The notes below the pieces were generated by a model. That model was not told where the DNA came from and searched no databases. It was given only the letters and a program-made list of their open reading frames with translations. From Thermoproteota archaeon (lineage in GTDB: Archaea > Thermoproteota > Thermoprotei_A > Sulfolobales > Acidilobaceae): a stretch of 64,000 nucleotides of DNA. Both the position numbers and the translations under genes were made by a program. Of this stretch, positions 25,888 through 33,656 are shown one piece after another (positions within the stretch are counted from its first letter, which is position 1; every line of letters starts with the position of its first letter). The stretch spans positions 1 through 64,000 of the forward strand of contig JAUQQR010000002.1 of the NCBI GenBank assembly GCA_030549835.1, in the 5' to 3' direction.

Positions 25888-27270
25888 TTGGTGCTGGAGG
25901 CTATGGTTGATTTTATTGGTGTTCTTGCTGGTATTGCTGAGAGGCTTCCAAGTGTTAGTAAGCCTGCTCCTAGGCCTACTCTTTATAGGAGGCTTATGTT
26001 AACTGGTATAGTTCTCGTTATATACTTTATAATGGCTAATATACCTCTCTATGGTATCCCTGAGCAGGATGTTACGACTGAGTTTACTCTTTTAAGGATA
26101 ATTTTTGCTAGTAGTGCTGGTAGTCTTATGGAGCTAGGTATTGGGCCTATAGTTACTGCTGGTTTAATCCTCCAGGTTCTTGTTGGTGCTAAGATTGTAA
26201 GAATAGATTTAACTAAGCCTGATGATAGGAGGAAGTTTACTGGAGCTCAGAAAACTCTATCTATACTATTTGCTTTTCTTGAAGCTTCAGCTTTTGTATT
26301 AGGCAAGAGGTACTGGATTGGTACTGGTGAGACTCCAACATACACTATTATGGCCATAGTTATACTTCAGTTAACTTTTGGGGCAGTCTTAGTAATATAC
26401 TTCGATGAACTTATACAGAAAGGTTGGGGTATTGGGAGTGCTGTTAGCCTATTTATACTAGCTGGTGTAGCTCAGGGTGTTATTTGGAGTTTCCTAGGCT
26501 ATATCCCGGGCATAGTAGCTTACGGTCTCATACCAGCTCTTATAATAGAGAGGAGCGCTATACTATTAGCTAGGCCTAACGCCTTCCCAGATATTACAGG
26601 AGCGCTAGCTACTATATCAATGATACTCCTCCTAGCATACCTTCAAGCTATGAGAGTTGAGATTCCAGTAGCATCTCCTAGGTTTAGAGGTATTAGGAGT
26701 AGGATTCCACTCCAATTCATATATGTTACTAACATACCCATACTACTAGTTGGTATCTTAGTAGCTAACCTACAACTAGTACAAGGTATACTTAGAGACT
26801 TTCTAGGCCCTACACATAATGTATACCAGTTATACTCAACAGCACTATACTATATAACACCACCACGAGGAATAATAGAGACTTCTCTAGATCCCCTTAG
26901 GACATTAACATTCGCTATATCATGGACTATAATGGCTATAGTATTCGGTCTACTATGGGTTGAGATAGCAGGACTTAATCCTAGAGAACAAGCTGAGAAA
27001 CTTGTGAAGAGTGGACTAGAAATACCAGGCTTTAGGAGGAGTCCTAAGTCTGTTGAGGTTGAGTTATCCCAGTATATATATCCGCTAGCACTACTTAGTA
27101 GTATCCTAGTAGCTGTAATAGTTATAGTAGCAGATATTTTAGGTGCTTACGGCACGGGGACAGGATTACTATTAGCTGTTGGAATAGTTAACCAATACTA
27201 TGCACTCATACTTAGAGAAAGGGCTTTAGAGGCATACCCACTAATAAAGAGGATACTAGGAGAGGAGTAA
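25888..27270 (+). CDS. secY: Protein translocase channel subunit SecY
   Basis: At about 460 residues with ten predicted membrane helices, this is the archaeal Sec61-alpha/SecY pore. The plug/TM2 region (EFTLLRIIFASSAGSLMELGIGP cut at LLRIIF and GIGPIVTAG) and the long cytosolic loop PVASPRFRGIRSRIPLQFIY, shown as FRGIRSRIPLQF, are typical. The start may be TTG 25888, GTG 25891 or ATG 25903; the family usually begins near MVDFIG. It heads the operon secY-adkA-DUF106-rpl34e-cmk-rpl14e. The preceding rpl15, normally next to secY in archaea, is replaced here by tRNA-Leu. Confidence 0.97.
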   Translation: MVLEAMVDFIGVLAGIAERLPSVSKPAPRPTLYRRLMLTGIVLVIYFIMANIPLYGIPEQDVTTEFTLLRIIFASSAGSLMELGIGPIVTAGLILQVLVGAKIVRIDLTKPDDRRKFTGAQKTLSILFAFLEASAFVLGKRYWIGTGETPTYTIMAIVILQLTFGAVLVIYFDELIQKGWGIGSAVSLFILAGVAQGVIWSFLGYIPGIVAYGLIPALIIERSAILLARPNAFPDITGALATISMILLLAYLQAMRVEIPVASPRFRGIRSRIPLQFIYVTNIPILLVGILVANLQLVQGILRDFLGPTHNVYQLYSTALYYITPPRGIIETSLDPLRTLTFAISWTIMAIVFGLLWVEIAGLNPREQAEKLVKSGLEIPGFRRSPKSVEVELSQYIYPLALLSSILVAVIVIVADILGAYGTGTGLLLAVGIVNQYYALILRERALEAYPLIKRILGEE

Positions 27271-27887
27271 TGGGCTATCTAAGGAATAGCTTTAAAGTAG
27301 TAATAGTAACTGGAGTTCCAGGTGTTGGTAAGACAACTGTGTTATCACACTTATCTAAGATAGCAAGTAGTAGAGACATGAAGATGATAATAGTAAATTT
27401 TGGTGATTTCATGACTGAAACAGCTATGGGAGAAGGGATTATTAAGAGTAGAGATGAGCTTAGAAGACTACCATTAAGGAAACAGTTAGAGCTCCAGTCG
27501 CTAGCTGCATATAGAATAATTGAGTATGCTAGTAGAGAGTTAGGTAATGAAGGTATCCTAGTTATCGATACACACGCTATAGTTAAAACACCTGCAGGCT
27601 ACTTACCGGGACTTCCAGGATATGTTCTTGATAAGCTTAAACCAGATACTATTGTTGTTATAGAAGCTGAGCCAGAGATTATAGTTGAGAGGCAAGCTAG
27701 AGATAAGGGGAGGTATAGAGCTGACTTTGGTGGTATAGAAGGTGTTAGAAGTCTATTAAGCTATGCTAGGACTGCTGCTATAGCTAGCTCTATAAGTTAT
27801 GCCTCAACAGTACTAATAGTATATAATAGAGAGGGGGAGCCTGAGGCTGCAGCCCTCGAGATTCTAAAAGCCTTAGAGGCTTTATGA
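27270..27887 (+). CDS. adkA: Archaeal adenylate kinase
   Basis: The 205-residue kinase balances ATP, ADP and AMP. Its P-loop VTGVPGVGKTTV is at about 14-25, VIDTHAIVKTPAGYLPG near 98-114 is the archaeal AdkA signature, and EPEIIVERQARDKGRYRAD near 139-157 is the lid. It begins one base inside the secY stop. This is the trimeric archaeal type, not the bacterial Adk. Position after secY is conserved in archaea. Confidence 0.96.
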   Translation: MGYLRNSFKVVIVTGVPGVGKTTVLSHLSKIASSRDMKMIIVNFGDFMTETAMGEGIIKSRDELRRLPLRKQLELQSLAAYRIIEYASRELGNEGILVIDTHAIVKTPAGYLPGLPGYVLDKLKPDTIVVIEAEPEIIVERQARDKGRYRADFGGIEGVRSLLSYARTAAIASSISYASTVLIVYNREGEPEAAALEILKALEAL

Positions 27888-27890
27888 GGA

Positions 27891-28319
27891 ATGGATCCAT
27901 TACCCCTAATAGCTGTACTACTATCTATCTCAGCACTATATACTGCCGGTTTCATATATAGGCTTATATATCCATACGAGGATGTGAGGAGAGCTCTAGA
28001 AGTAGCTTCAGAGTATAGGTCTATATCAGCATATATTAGGAGTAAGAGGGCTGTAAGGAAGCTTAAATCCATAGAGCCAGAGTATAGGAGAGCTAGGGGT
28101 TTAATTATTAAAAGTATCTTTATTAAGTTCATGCTTATAACACTACTCTATATTACCACAGCTTTTATGATAGTAATACTTAAGCCTATAGTAGAGGTTC
28201 CATTCTATATCCCACTAATAGTCATCCAGTATGAAGGCTCATACTATATGCCCATGCTATACCTCTACTTCATATCATTCATATACGGTATGCTACTATT
28301 CAGAGAGCTATTAATGTAG
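27891..28319 (+). CDS. DUF106/EMC3-TMCO1-like membrane insertase
   Basis: This 142-residue protein has three predicted membrane helices (about 3-25, 80-102, 118-138) and a charged coiled segment between the first two (RSKRAVRKLKSIEPEYRRAR). That layout, and its place directly after secY and adkA, is that of the archaeal DUF106 family, related to the Oxa1/YidC, EMC3 and TMCO1 insertases. It likely works beside SecY to insert membrane proteins. It starts 4 bases after adkA. Confidence 0.85.
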   Translation: MDPLPLIAVLLSISALYTAGFIYRLIYPYEDVRRALEVASEYRSISAYIRSKRAVRKLKSIEPEYRRARGLIIKSIFIKFMLITLLYITTAFMIVILKPIVEVPFYIPLIVIQYEGSYYMPMLYLYFISFIYGMLLFRELLM

Positions 28320-28369
28320 AGAGTGCTTTTAAGTTTTTATGTTTATGTCTAGAGAATTAGGGGTTGCAT

Positions 28370-28645
28370 ATGGTTAGACCAGGTCTTAGAGTTAGGAGTA
28401 TTAGGAGAGTTTATAGGAGAGCGCCTAGTGGTAGAGTAGTTATTCACTTTGAGGAGAAACGGCCGGGGAAACCTATTTGTAGTAATTGTGGTAAACCTCT
28501 AGGCGGAGTCCCCAAGCTTAAACATGTAGAGTTGAGGAAGCTTAGTAAGTCTAAGAAGAGACCTAATAGACCATATGGTGGTACTCTTTGCTCTACATGC
28601 CTATCGAGGCTAATAACGAGGGCGGTGTTAAGAGAGGCCCATTAA
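28370..28645 (+). CDS. rpl34e: Ribosomal protein L34e
   Basis: I take ATG 28370 as start, giving 91 residues that begin MVRPGLRVRSIRR. The zinc-binding pairs CSNCGK (about 38-43) and CSTC (about 76-79) and the basic RLSKSKKRPNRPYGG-like stretch identify L34e of the large ribosomal subunit. It follows the DUF106 gene by about 50 bases. The next gene, cmk, overlaps its 3' end by about 49 bases. Confidence 0.95.
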   Translation: MVRPGLRVRSIRRVYRRAPSGRVVIHFEEKRPGKPICSNCGKPLGGVPKLKHVELRKLSKSKKRPNRPYGGTLCSTCLSRLITRAVLREAH

Positions 28646-29190
28646 TAGTAATATCTGGATCCCCAGGTTCAGGTAAGTCTACATATGCTAGGAGGCTAGC
28701 CGAGGATTTCAATTTAACCTATTACAGTTCAGGAGCTATATTTAGGTCTATAGCTAGAGAGTTAGGTATCAGCCTAGTAGAGCTTAATAAGAGAGCTGAG
28801 GAGAGTATTGATATAGATGTAATGGTTGAAGCCAAAACATTAGAGTTAGCTAGTAGAGGTAATATTGTAATTGATAGTCATATAGCAGCATGGATACTAG
28901 CCAGTATAGCAGACATACTCATCTACGTTAAAGCACCCCTACATATTAGAGCTCAGAGGGTAGCAGGTAGAGATAATATTAGCTACTCTAAAGCGTTAGA
29001 GGATATAGTAGATAGAGAATTAAGCCACTGGACTAGATTCATGAAATACTATGGCATAGATACACTAGACCTATCAATATTCCACCTAGTAATAGACACA
29101 AGCATATATAGTATAGAAGAAGCATACAACATAATAAAACTAGCAGTAAAACAGAGACTAGAGAAACTAGGGCACACTAAAAGCTTATAG
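28597..29190 (+). CDS. cmk: Cytidylate kinase, archaeal type
   Basis: The kinase phosphorylates CMP and dCMP. The P-loop ISGSPGSGKSTYARRLA and the following YYSSGAIFRSIARE fit the archaeal Cmk group of about 180 residues. No start codon exists in this frame between ATG 28597 and the P-loop, so I use ATG 28597, which overlaps rpl34e by 49 bases and adds a short N-terminal tail. Gene order L34e-Cmk-L14e is conserved in archaea. Confidence 0.93.
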   Translation: MPIEANNEGGVKRGPLIVISGSPGSGKSTYARRLAEDFNLTYYSSGAIFRSIARELGISLVELNKRAEESIDIDVMVEAKTLELASRGNIVIDSHIAAWILASIADILIYVKAPLHIRAQRVAGRDNISYSKALEDIVDRELSHWTRFMKYYGIDTLDLSIFHLVIDTSIYSIEEAYNIIKLAVKQRLEKLGHTKSL

Positions 29191-29226
29191 GAGGCTAAAA
29201 ATAACTCTAAACCATAGGTGGAAATA

Positions 29227-29523
29227 TTGCCGGCTATAGAAATAGGGAGAATATGTGTTAAACTTAGAGGAAGAGAAGCTGGAAGGAAATGCGTAATAGT
29301 AGATATAATCGATGAAAACTTCATAGTAATAACAGGACCAAAGAACTTAACAGGAGTCAGAAGAAGACAAGTAAACATAAAGCACATAGAGCCATTAGAT
29401 AAAAAAATAAACATAAGTAAAAAAGCAAGCGATGAAGAAGTAATCAAAGCCATAAAAGAAGCCAACCTAGAAGAATATATGAAACTTCCAATTCCCATTA
29501 GGGAGTATCTTAGTAAAAGATAG
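29227..29523 (+). CDS. rpl14e: Ribosomal protein L14e
   Basis: A TTG at 29227, six bases after a ggtgg site, gives MPAIEIGRICVKLRGREAG, matching other archaeal L14e starts, so I prefer it to GTG 29218. The KOW-like core and NLTGVRRRQVNIKHIEP are typical. The last dozen residues (LPIPIREYLSKR) do not resemble the usual basic ending and are encoded inside the first CRISPR-like repeat, so the C-terminus seems to have been replaced by an insertion. It ends the secY operon. Confidence 0.93.
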   Translation: MPAIEIGRICVKLRGREAGRKCVIVDIIDENFIVITGPKNLTGVRRRQVNIKHIEPLDKKINISKKASDEEVIKAIKEANLEEYMKLPIPIREYLSKR

Positions 29524-29821
29524 TGAGCTAACGGTTAATCATCATGAGCATCTTTCTATTCCCATTAGGGGATATCGGGACTCCCATCTAGTTTTATCTG
29601 GGAAGCATATATAACAGGCTGATATAGCCTTAAATTCTTCGGATGATAACTAAGAAAAACCAATAATAATATTAAATATTTAAACTCTGAATAGTAATAG
29701 TTTAAGACTGGTTATCCTCCCTAAAGGGGCCTATATATAAGGGCGATGACAAAGCCCCTAATGGGGGAAATAAGAAAGATTAGGAAGGAGCCTAAAGTAT
29801 TTCCCTAAAGGGAATAGAAAA
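29485..29821 (+). repeat. Cluster of degenerate CRISPR-like repeats
   Basis: Two 25-base units, 29485-29509 and 29552-29576, share 21 of 25 bases (consensus CTTYCWATTCCCATTAGGGRRTATC shown in parts: CTTYCWATTCCC, ATTAGGG) and are separated by 42 bases, normal for a crenarchaeal array. An inverted third unit at 29797-29821 matches 29552-29576 at 19 of 25. Looser inverted units lie at 29751-29779 and 29711-29735. No cas gene is near. It may be a collapsed array; a set of palindromic transposon ends or RNA hairpins is the alternative. The remaining gap to secE shows nothing else. Confidence 0.45.
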
Positions 29822-29865
29822 TAAAGGCGATAGAAAGATTTTCTACTAGTGGTTAGGGGGGTTTA

Positions 29866-30048
29866 GTGGTGTTTGGTAGGGTTAGGGGTGTGGTGGCTGC
29901 GTGGCGTAGGATATTATTGTTGTCTAGGAGGCCTGATAGAGAGGAGTATATCCAACTACTTAGGTTGACTTTTATAGGTTTTGTTTTAATTGGTGTTATT
30001 GGTTATATGATTCATATGATATATATTCTATTAACTATTCAGAGGTGA
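29866..30048 (+). CDS. secE: Protein translocase subunit SecE (Sec61-gamma)
   Basis: The 60-residue protein has an amphipathic basic segment (RVRGVVAAWRRILLLSRRPDREEY in part: WRRILLLSRRPDREE) and a single C-terminal membrane helix (about 35-57), the usual form of archaeal SecE. It clamps SecY. The start is GTG 29866 or the next GTG. The Spt5 gene overlaps its stop by 4 bases, an arrangement conserved in archaea and bacteria. Confidence 0.92.
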   Translation: MVFGRVRGVVAAWRRILLLSRRPDREEYIQLLRLTFIGFVLIGVIGYMIHMIYILLTIQR

Positions 30049-30509
30049 TTGGTGTGGAGTCTAGTAGTGTTAAGTCTAGGTTTTACTCAGTACACGTTAC
30101 TGGGGGGATGGAGGTTAGGGTAGCACTAATACTAGGAGAGAGAGCTAGGAGTATGGGCTTAGATGTTAGGAGTATAGTAGTCCCTCCTGAGACTAAGGGG
30201 TATATTATAGTAGAGGTAGGGGATCCTGGAGCAATATACTATCTCATGAGGGGTATAAGGCATGTTAAGAGGAAGAGGCCTGTACAAGTTAAAGAAGAAG
30301 ATGTATTAAAGCTAGCTAAACCAGTAGTAGAAATACCTAAAATATCGAAGGGGCAAGTAATAGAGGTTATAGGTGGACCATTTAAGGGCATGAAGGGTAG
30401 AGTATTAGAGGTTTATGAGGCTAGAAAAGAGGTTGATATAACACTACTAGAATCAGATTATAGAATGGTAGTAACAATACCAATAGAGCTCGTGAAACCA
30501 ATATCTTAA
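30045..30509 (+). CDS. spt5: Transcription elongation factor Spt5 (NusG)
   Basis: The 154-residue protein has an NGN domain (FYSVHVTGGMEVRVALILG near 13-31, with GYIIVEV near 52-58) and a C-terminal KOW domain (GQVIEVIGGPFKGMKGRV near 103-120). It binds RNA polymerase with Spt4 and aids processive transcription. GTG start overlaps secE by 4 bases. The ribosomal L11 and L1 genes that usually follow are absent; a transposon fossil lies downstream instead. Confidence 0.96.
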   Translation: MIGVESSSVKSRFYSVHVTGGMEVRVALILGERARSMGLDVRSIVVPPETKGYIIVEVGDPGAIYYLMRGIRHVKRKRPVQVKEEDVLKLAKPVVEIPKISKGQVIEVIGGPFKGMKGRVLEVYEARKEVDITLLESDYRMVVTIPIELVKPIS

Positions 30510-30589
30510 AACTAACATTATGGAAGCATTACTAGGTTTTATCCTCTACTTAAAGCTAGCTATAGCATCCTCTACGGGCTACCCTTGAC

Positions 30590-30756
30590 TTCATAATTCG
30601 AGATCCTCTTGCCTCTCTGAGGCTATTCTTTGGGGGGAGCTTTCATTTATAACCTCATAACTCTCTCACTAGGTAGCTCTCAGCATTAGAGATAGTAGAG
30701 TTAATATATAAGCTTCTCTCTACACACAAACAGCTACATTAGGCGGGGAGGAGGTC
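30590..30756 (+). mobile_element. Transposon fossil downstream of spt5
   Basis: Bases 30620-30697 match 51020-51100 closely (tggggggagc-tttcattta, then the tctcactaggtagctct block) and 22147-22235 more weakly. The block ggcggggaggaggtc at 30743-30757 recurs at 42092-42106. This last part is used as the 3' end of the Mut7-C gene on the minus strand, which therefore ends in RADLLPA. Confidence 0.6.
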
Positions 30757-31266
30757 AGCTCTTCTCTTATACATGGTTTTATATTCTTTAGCTAGTTCTT
30801 TGGCATTTTCTATAAGTCTCCTTATATTAATCCAGTGTCCCCCTTCCCAGTATACTTTACTACACTTTGTACATATATAGAATGTGTTATATGAGGCTAG
30901 GGCTTGTGGTGGTACTCTATCCTTAACTCTGTTTTTATCATTTGTCTTCTCTAGTACCCCGTTACACTCTGGGCATCTACTCTTATCTGGGTCTACGCTT
31001 ATATTAATCTTAGCTTTTACTGCTACTTCAGCTATCTTCTCTCTAGTATCTATAGACTCTACTAGGATTACCTTAGCTAAGGCTTTCCTAGCTTTTATAT
31101 AGAGGCTTTTATCTCTAGTAATTATTACTCTATCTCCTAGTAATGCAATCTCTATAATCTGCTTATCATTATAGTTATCAGAGTATACAGTATCGTATCC
31201 CATAATCCTAAGCCATCTAGCTAGGTCTCCGAGCATTGTATCAACTACAAACTTAATATTCTCCAC
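30739..31266 (-). CDS. Mut7-C RNase domain protein (PIN-like) with zinc ribbon
   Basis: The 175-residue protein opens FVVDTMLGDLARWLRIMGYD (about 6-25), the hallmark of the Mut7-C PIN-like nuclease, with a second acidic pair near 29-36 and ITRDKSL near 48-54. A zinc ribbon follows (CPEC at about 98-101, CTKC at about 131-134). Stand-alone archaeal members are presumed RNases but unproven. The final residues are encoded in a transposon-like repeat, so the natural end may have been altered. No partner gene is seen. Confidence 0.88.
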   Translation of the reverse strand: MENIKFVVDTMLGDLARWLRIMGYDTVYSDNYNDKQIIEIALLGDRVIITRDKSLYIKARKALAKVILVESIDTREKIAEVAVKAKINISVDPDKSRCPECNGVLEKTNDKNRVKDRVPPQALASYNTFYICTKCSKVYWEGGHWINIRRLIENAKELAKEYKTMYKRRADLLPA

Positions 31267-31325
31267 ATTAATACTCCCCTCATATGACTATAAGTTAAAC
31301 TTAAATAACTACTAGTATCAAGGGG

Positions 31326-31545
31326 GTGTTTCTTCTTAATTTTTCTAGGAAATGTTTATAAGCTTTGATTTCCTGATCTAATTTAGAAAGCGATGTGATC
31401 ATTGCTCCAAGCCGCTCAGAGCTAAAACTAGATGGGAGCTCCTGTGCTGTTGGCTCAACAGCCACTCATGACTACATGTGGGCAAGGTGGAAGTCCCCAG
31501 ATGTGACAATGAATGAAAATAAAATGAAAATCTAGGGGCAAATTG
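31326..31545 (+). mobile_element. Transposon fossil: promoter-like end joined to transposase tail
   Basis: The left part carries a TATA-like tgtttataagctttg within an imperfect palindrome (aggaaat...atttcct, 31347-31373). It runs into the open frame DVIIAPSRSELK...SPDVTMNENKMKI ending at TAG (31543-31545). The whole matches the reverse complement of 15831-15946, which has a 65-base deletion. It looks like an internally deleted element. The rest of the gap, 31546-31780, shows only AT-rich promoter sequence (aatataaaatatata at about 31756) for the next gene. Confidence 0.65.
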
Positions 31546-31780
31546 TATATTAGTAGAATGCAATACCCATAAACTCTACCACATCACCCCCCGCTCTAAA
31601 CGGCGAGGTTTCCCTGGTTATAGATACATTCCTAAGCTAATACATGGAAATTAATATGGTAGAATAGTTTTCTAGTAGATATATATTCTAAGGCTAATAG
31701 ACTTAGTTAAATAAGAACTCCGAAAATATTCGGGGTTAGATTTATGACTATGTATAATATAAAATATATATGTAGGGCAG

Positions 31781-32668
31781 GTGTTAGAATTGAAGGATAC
31801 TATTAAGTTAGGTGTTAATATACCTCTCTTCGTCATAGGTACTCTAGTAGTTGGGTTTGGAGCATTTATTGGGATTATCGGAATTTGGGGTTATTTCGCT
31901 AGGGGCATTATTAGCCCTGAGTGGATTAAGATTAGTCATGGTCATATTGCTTGGTGGGGAGTATTAGTTCTCATAGCCTCAGTTATTCTACCCAGTCTTA
32001 ATGTTAAGAGTTGGTTTAAGAGTATTGTATTAATTGGTACCGCGCTAGCTCCCTTGGTGTGGGGTGTAGGATTTTACTTATATTATGCTAGAGATATTAG
32101 TGCAGCAATGTATCTATTACCTATAAGTGAGGCGGTTCTCTTCATAATCCTCTTAGCAGTTGCTCTTGTAGCTTCTGGTTTTAGATTGTCATTCATAACT
32201 ACAGAGGAGGTCACGAAGGGTAGATTCGAATTAATTACTAATATTGAAATTCCTAGGAGGATATTCATAGTACCAACTATAGTAGCTATCCTAGGAGTAC
32301 TTGTAGGTTTCTATATAACTTCAACTTTTAGAGTAGCTCATAAGCCTATAGAGCCTGCTGCCCTTGTGCAATTCCATACACATACAGTCATCCTAAGTGC
32401 TAGTGCTGTAATAATGCTTCTATTATTGAGGATTCTTAATGTTGAAGATAGAGTATTTAATATTGCTGTTAGGATATCTCAAGTTGCACTTCCACTAGTA
32501 TTTCTAGGCTTACTATTATTCAATATAGCTAAAATACACTCACTAGTATGGGTTATACCAGCAGGTATATACTACCTACTACCAATTGCAGTATTCCTAG
32601 CATCTATAGGGTTAATTAAGAGTAAACCAGTAGATATACCATACCATCCAGCAATGAAAACATCATAG
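31781..32668 (+). CDS. Polytopic membrane protein with paired histidine motifs
   Basis: The 295-residue protein has about eight membrane helices. Two contain closely spaced histidines: ISHGHIAWWG near 51-60 and QFHTHTVIL near 194-202, with another His at about 252 (KIHSLVW). Such histidine sets coordinate heme or copper in oxidases and related quinol-linked enzymes, so a redox role is plausible, but the canonical oxidase motifs are absent and I do not name a family. Start is TTG 31781 after a TATA element. The next gene starts 24 bases on and looks like its partner subunit. Confidence 0.7.
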   Translation: MLELKDTIKLGVNIPLFVIGTLVVGFGAFIGIIGIWGYFARGIISPEWIKISHGHIAWWGVLVLIASVILPSLNVKSWFKSIVLIGTALAPLVWGVGFYLYYARDISAAMYLLPISEAVLFIILLAVALVASGFRLSFITTEEVTKGRFELITNIEIPRRIFIVPTIVAILGVLVGFYITSTFRVAHKPIEPAALVQFHTHTVILSASAVIMLLLLRILNVEDRVFNIAVRISQVALPLVFLGLLLFNIAKIHSLVWVIPAGIYYLLPIAVFLASIGLIKSKPVDIPYHPAMKTS

Positions 32669-32691
32669 CATTTGCAACACTAGTACTTCTA

Positions 32692-33225
32692 GTGTTAATT
32701 GCAACAGGAGCATACATAGCTTTAAAGTGGGATACTACACCAGAAGTCACAGTTACATTCAGGCAGGAGGCTTTTCCACATGTAGGCCCATACTATGATC
32801 CAGAAAAGGGATATCCTGGAACAGCACCTGCGAGAAATACGCCTAGAGGCTTAGAGAATCTACACTATAGTCCCGGTAGCTGGTTACATGTAGCACTAAT
32901 GTGGCTAGTAGGCTTAACATTATTGTCTGCTAGCGGTGTATTCACAAATATACTAAATAAGCCTGGCCTACTATACCTATTCGCTATAACCATACCATTA
33001 GCACCATTCTTTAATGCCTTAGGAAGATACTTAGCATGGGCACCATATCTAGGCCCAGCAGCTCTAGCACTACAAATAGAAGAACCAATGTTCCCAGGGG
33101 CACCTGGAGGAATTGGAGCACTATGGTACGCAGGCCACCCACTCAAAGCATTCAATATACTAGCATTAGTAATACTAGGTATAGCATTAATATACATAAT
33201 CAGCAAGAAAACAGAAAAGACCTAA
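32692..33225 (+). CDS. Membrane protein, likely partner of the preceding gene
   Basis: At 177 residues this has an N-terminal helix, an outward loop rich in Pro, Gly and Tyr (PHVGPYYDPEKGYPG near 29-43), then about three helices. GTG 32692 is the only usual start after the frame's upstream stop, although the hydrophobic stretch seems to extend eight residues upstream, so a non-standard start is possible. Loop histidines (FPHVG, NLHYS, WLHVAL) parallel the histidines of the first gene. Function unknown; I infer a two-subunit membrane complex. Confidence 0.65.
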   Translation: MLIATGAYIALKWDTTPEVTVTFRQEAFPHVGPYYDPEKGYPGTAPARNTPRGLENLHYSPGSWLHVALMWLVGLTLLSASGVFTNILNKPGLLYLFAITIPLAPFFNALGRYLAWAPYLGPAALALQIEEPMFPGAPGGIGALWYAGHPLKAFNILALVILGIALIYIISKKTEKT

Positions 33226-33244
33226 ACATCTCTCTTTCCTAAAC

Positions 33245-33480
33245 TTTTTTAGTCTTTTCTTCCTTAATTGCTTCCCATCTTTACTCTATTTAGCTAGCTT
33301 TGTAAGCTTTATTGCAGAACTCTGGAAAACTCATAAAGCATATGAGGAGCTCTGAACTGTGTGAGGATATGGATAATGTGTCTGAGACTATGCGTAGGGC
33401 TAAACCAGGGCAGGAGCAGGGACTATAAACCTTCCCTAGAAGCTAATTAGAGCATGGAGGAGGTCAGTATATTCGTTATA
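33245..33480. mobile_element. Transposon fossil
   Basis: Bases 33250-33350 match 21935-22035 in direct orientation (tagctagctt-tgtaagcttt, catgaggagct region). Further on, ggaggaggtcag at 33455-33466 recurs at 30748 and 42097. No intact frame is present. The remaining gap to 33656 holds only the AT-rich promoter of the next gene. Confidence 0.55.
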
Positions 33481-33656
33481 GGGGGATGTTTCAGCTAAAT
33501 AGTATTAATGTAATGATGCGATAGCTGCTATAGCTTTTGTTTTTATGTATTCCTTGGTGATTGGTTTAAACTTAAATTATGGGTCGAGGGCTCATATGTT
33601 TGGATTTAAACTCATTTATACTCCTAGTATAGCATAGCTTATATGGTGTATGGTAC

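Noticed and set aside
29711-29779. Palindromic ccctaa-ggg units as Rho-independent terminators
   Set aside because: They are not followed by T-runs on either strand, and archaeal terminators do not need such hairpins; kept only as loose copies in the repeat cluster.
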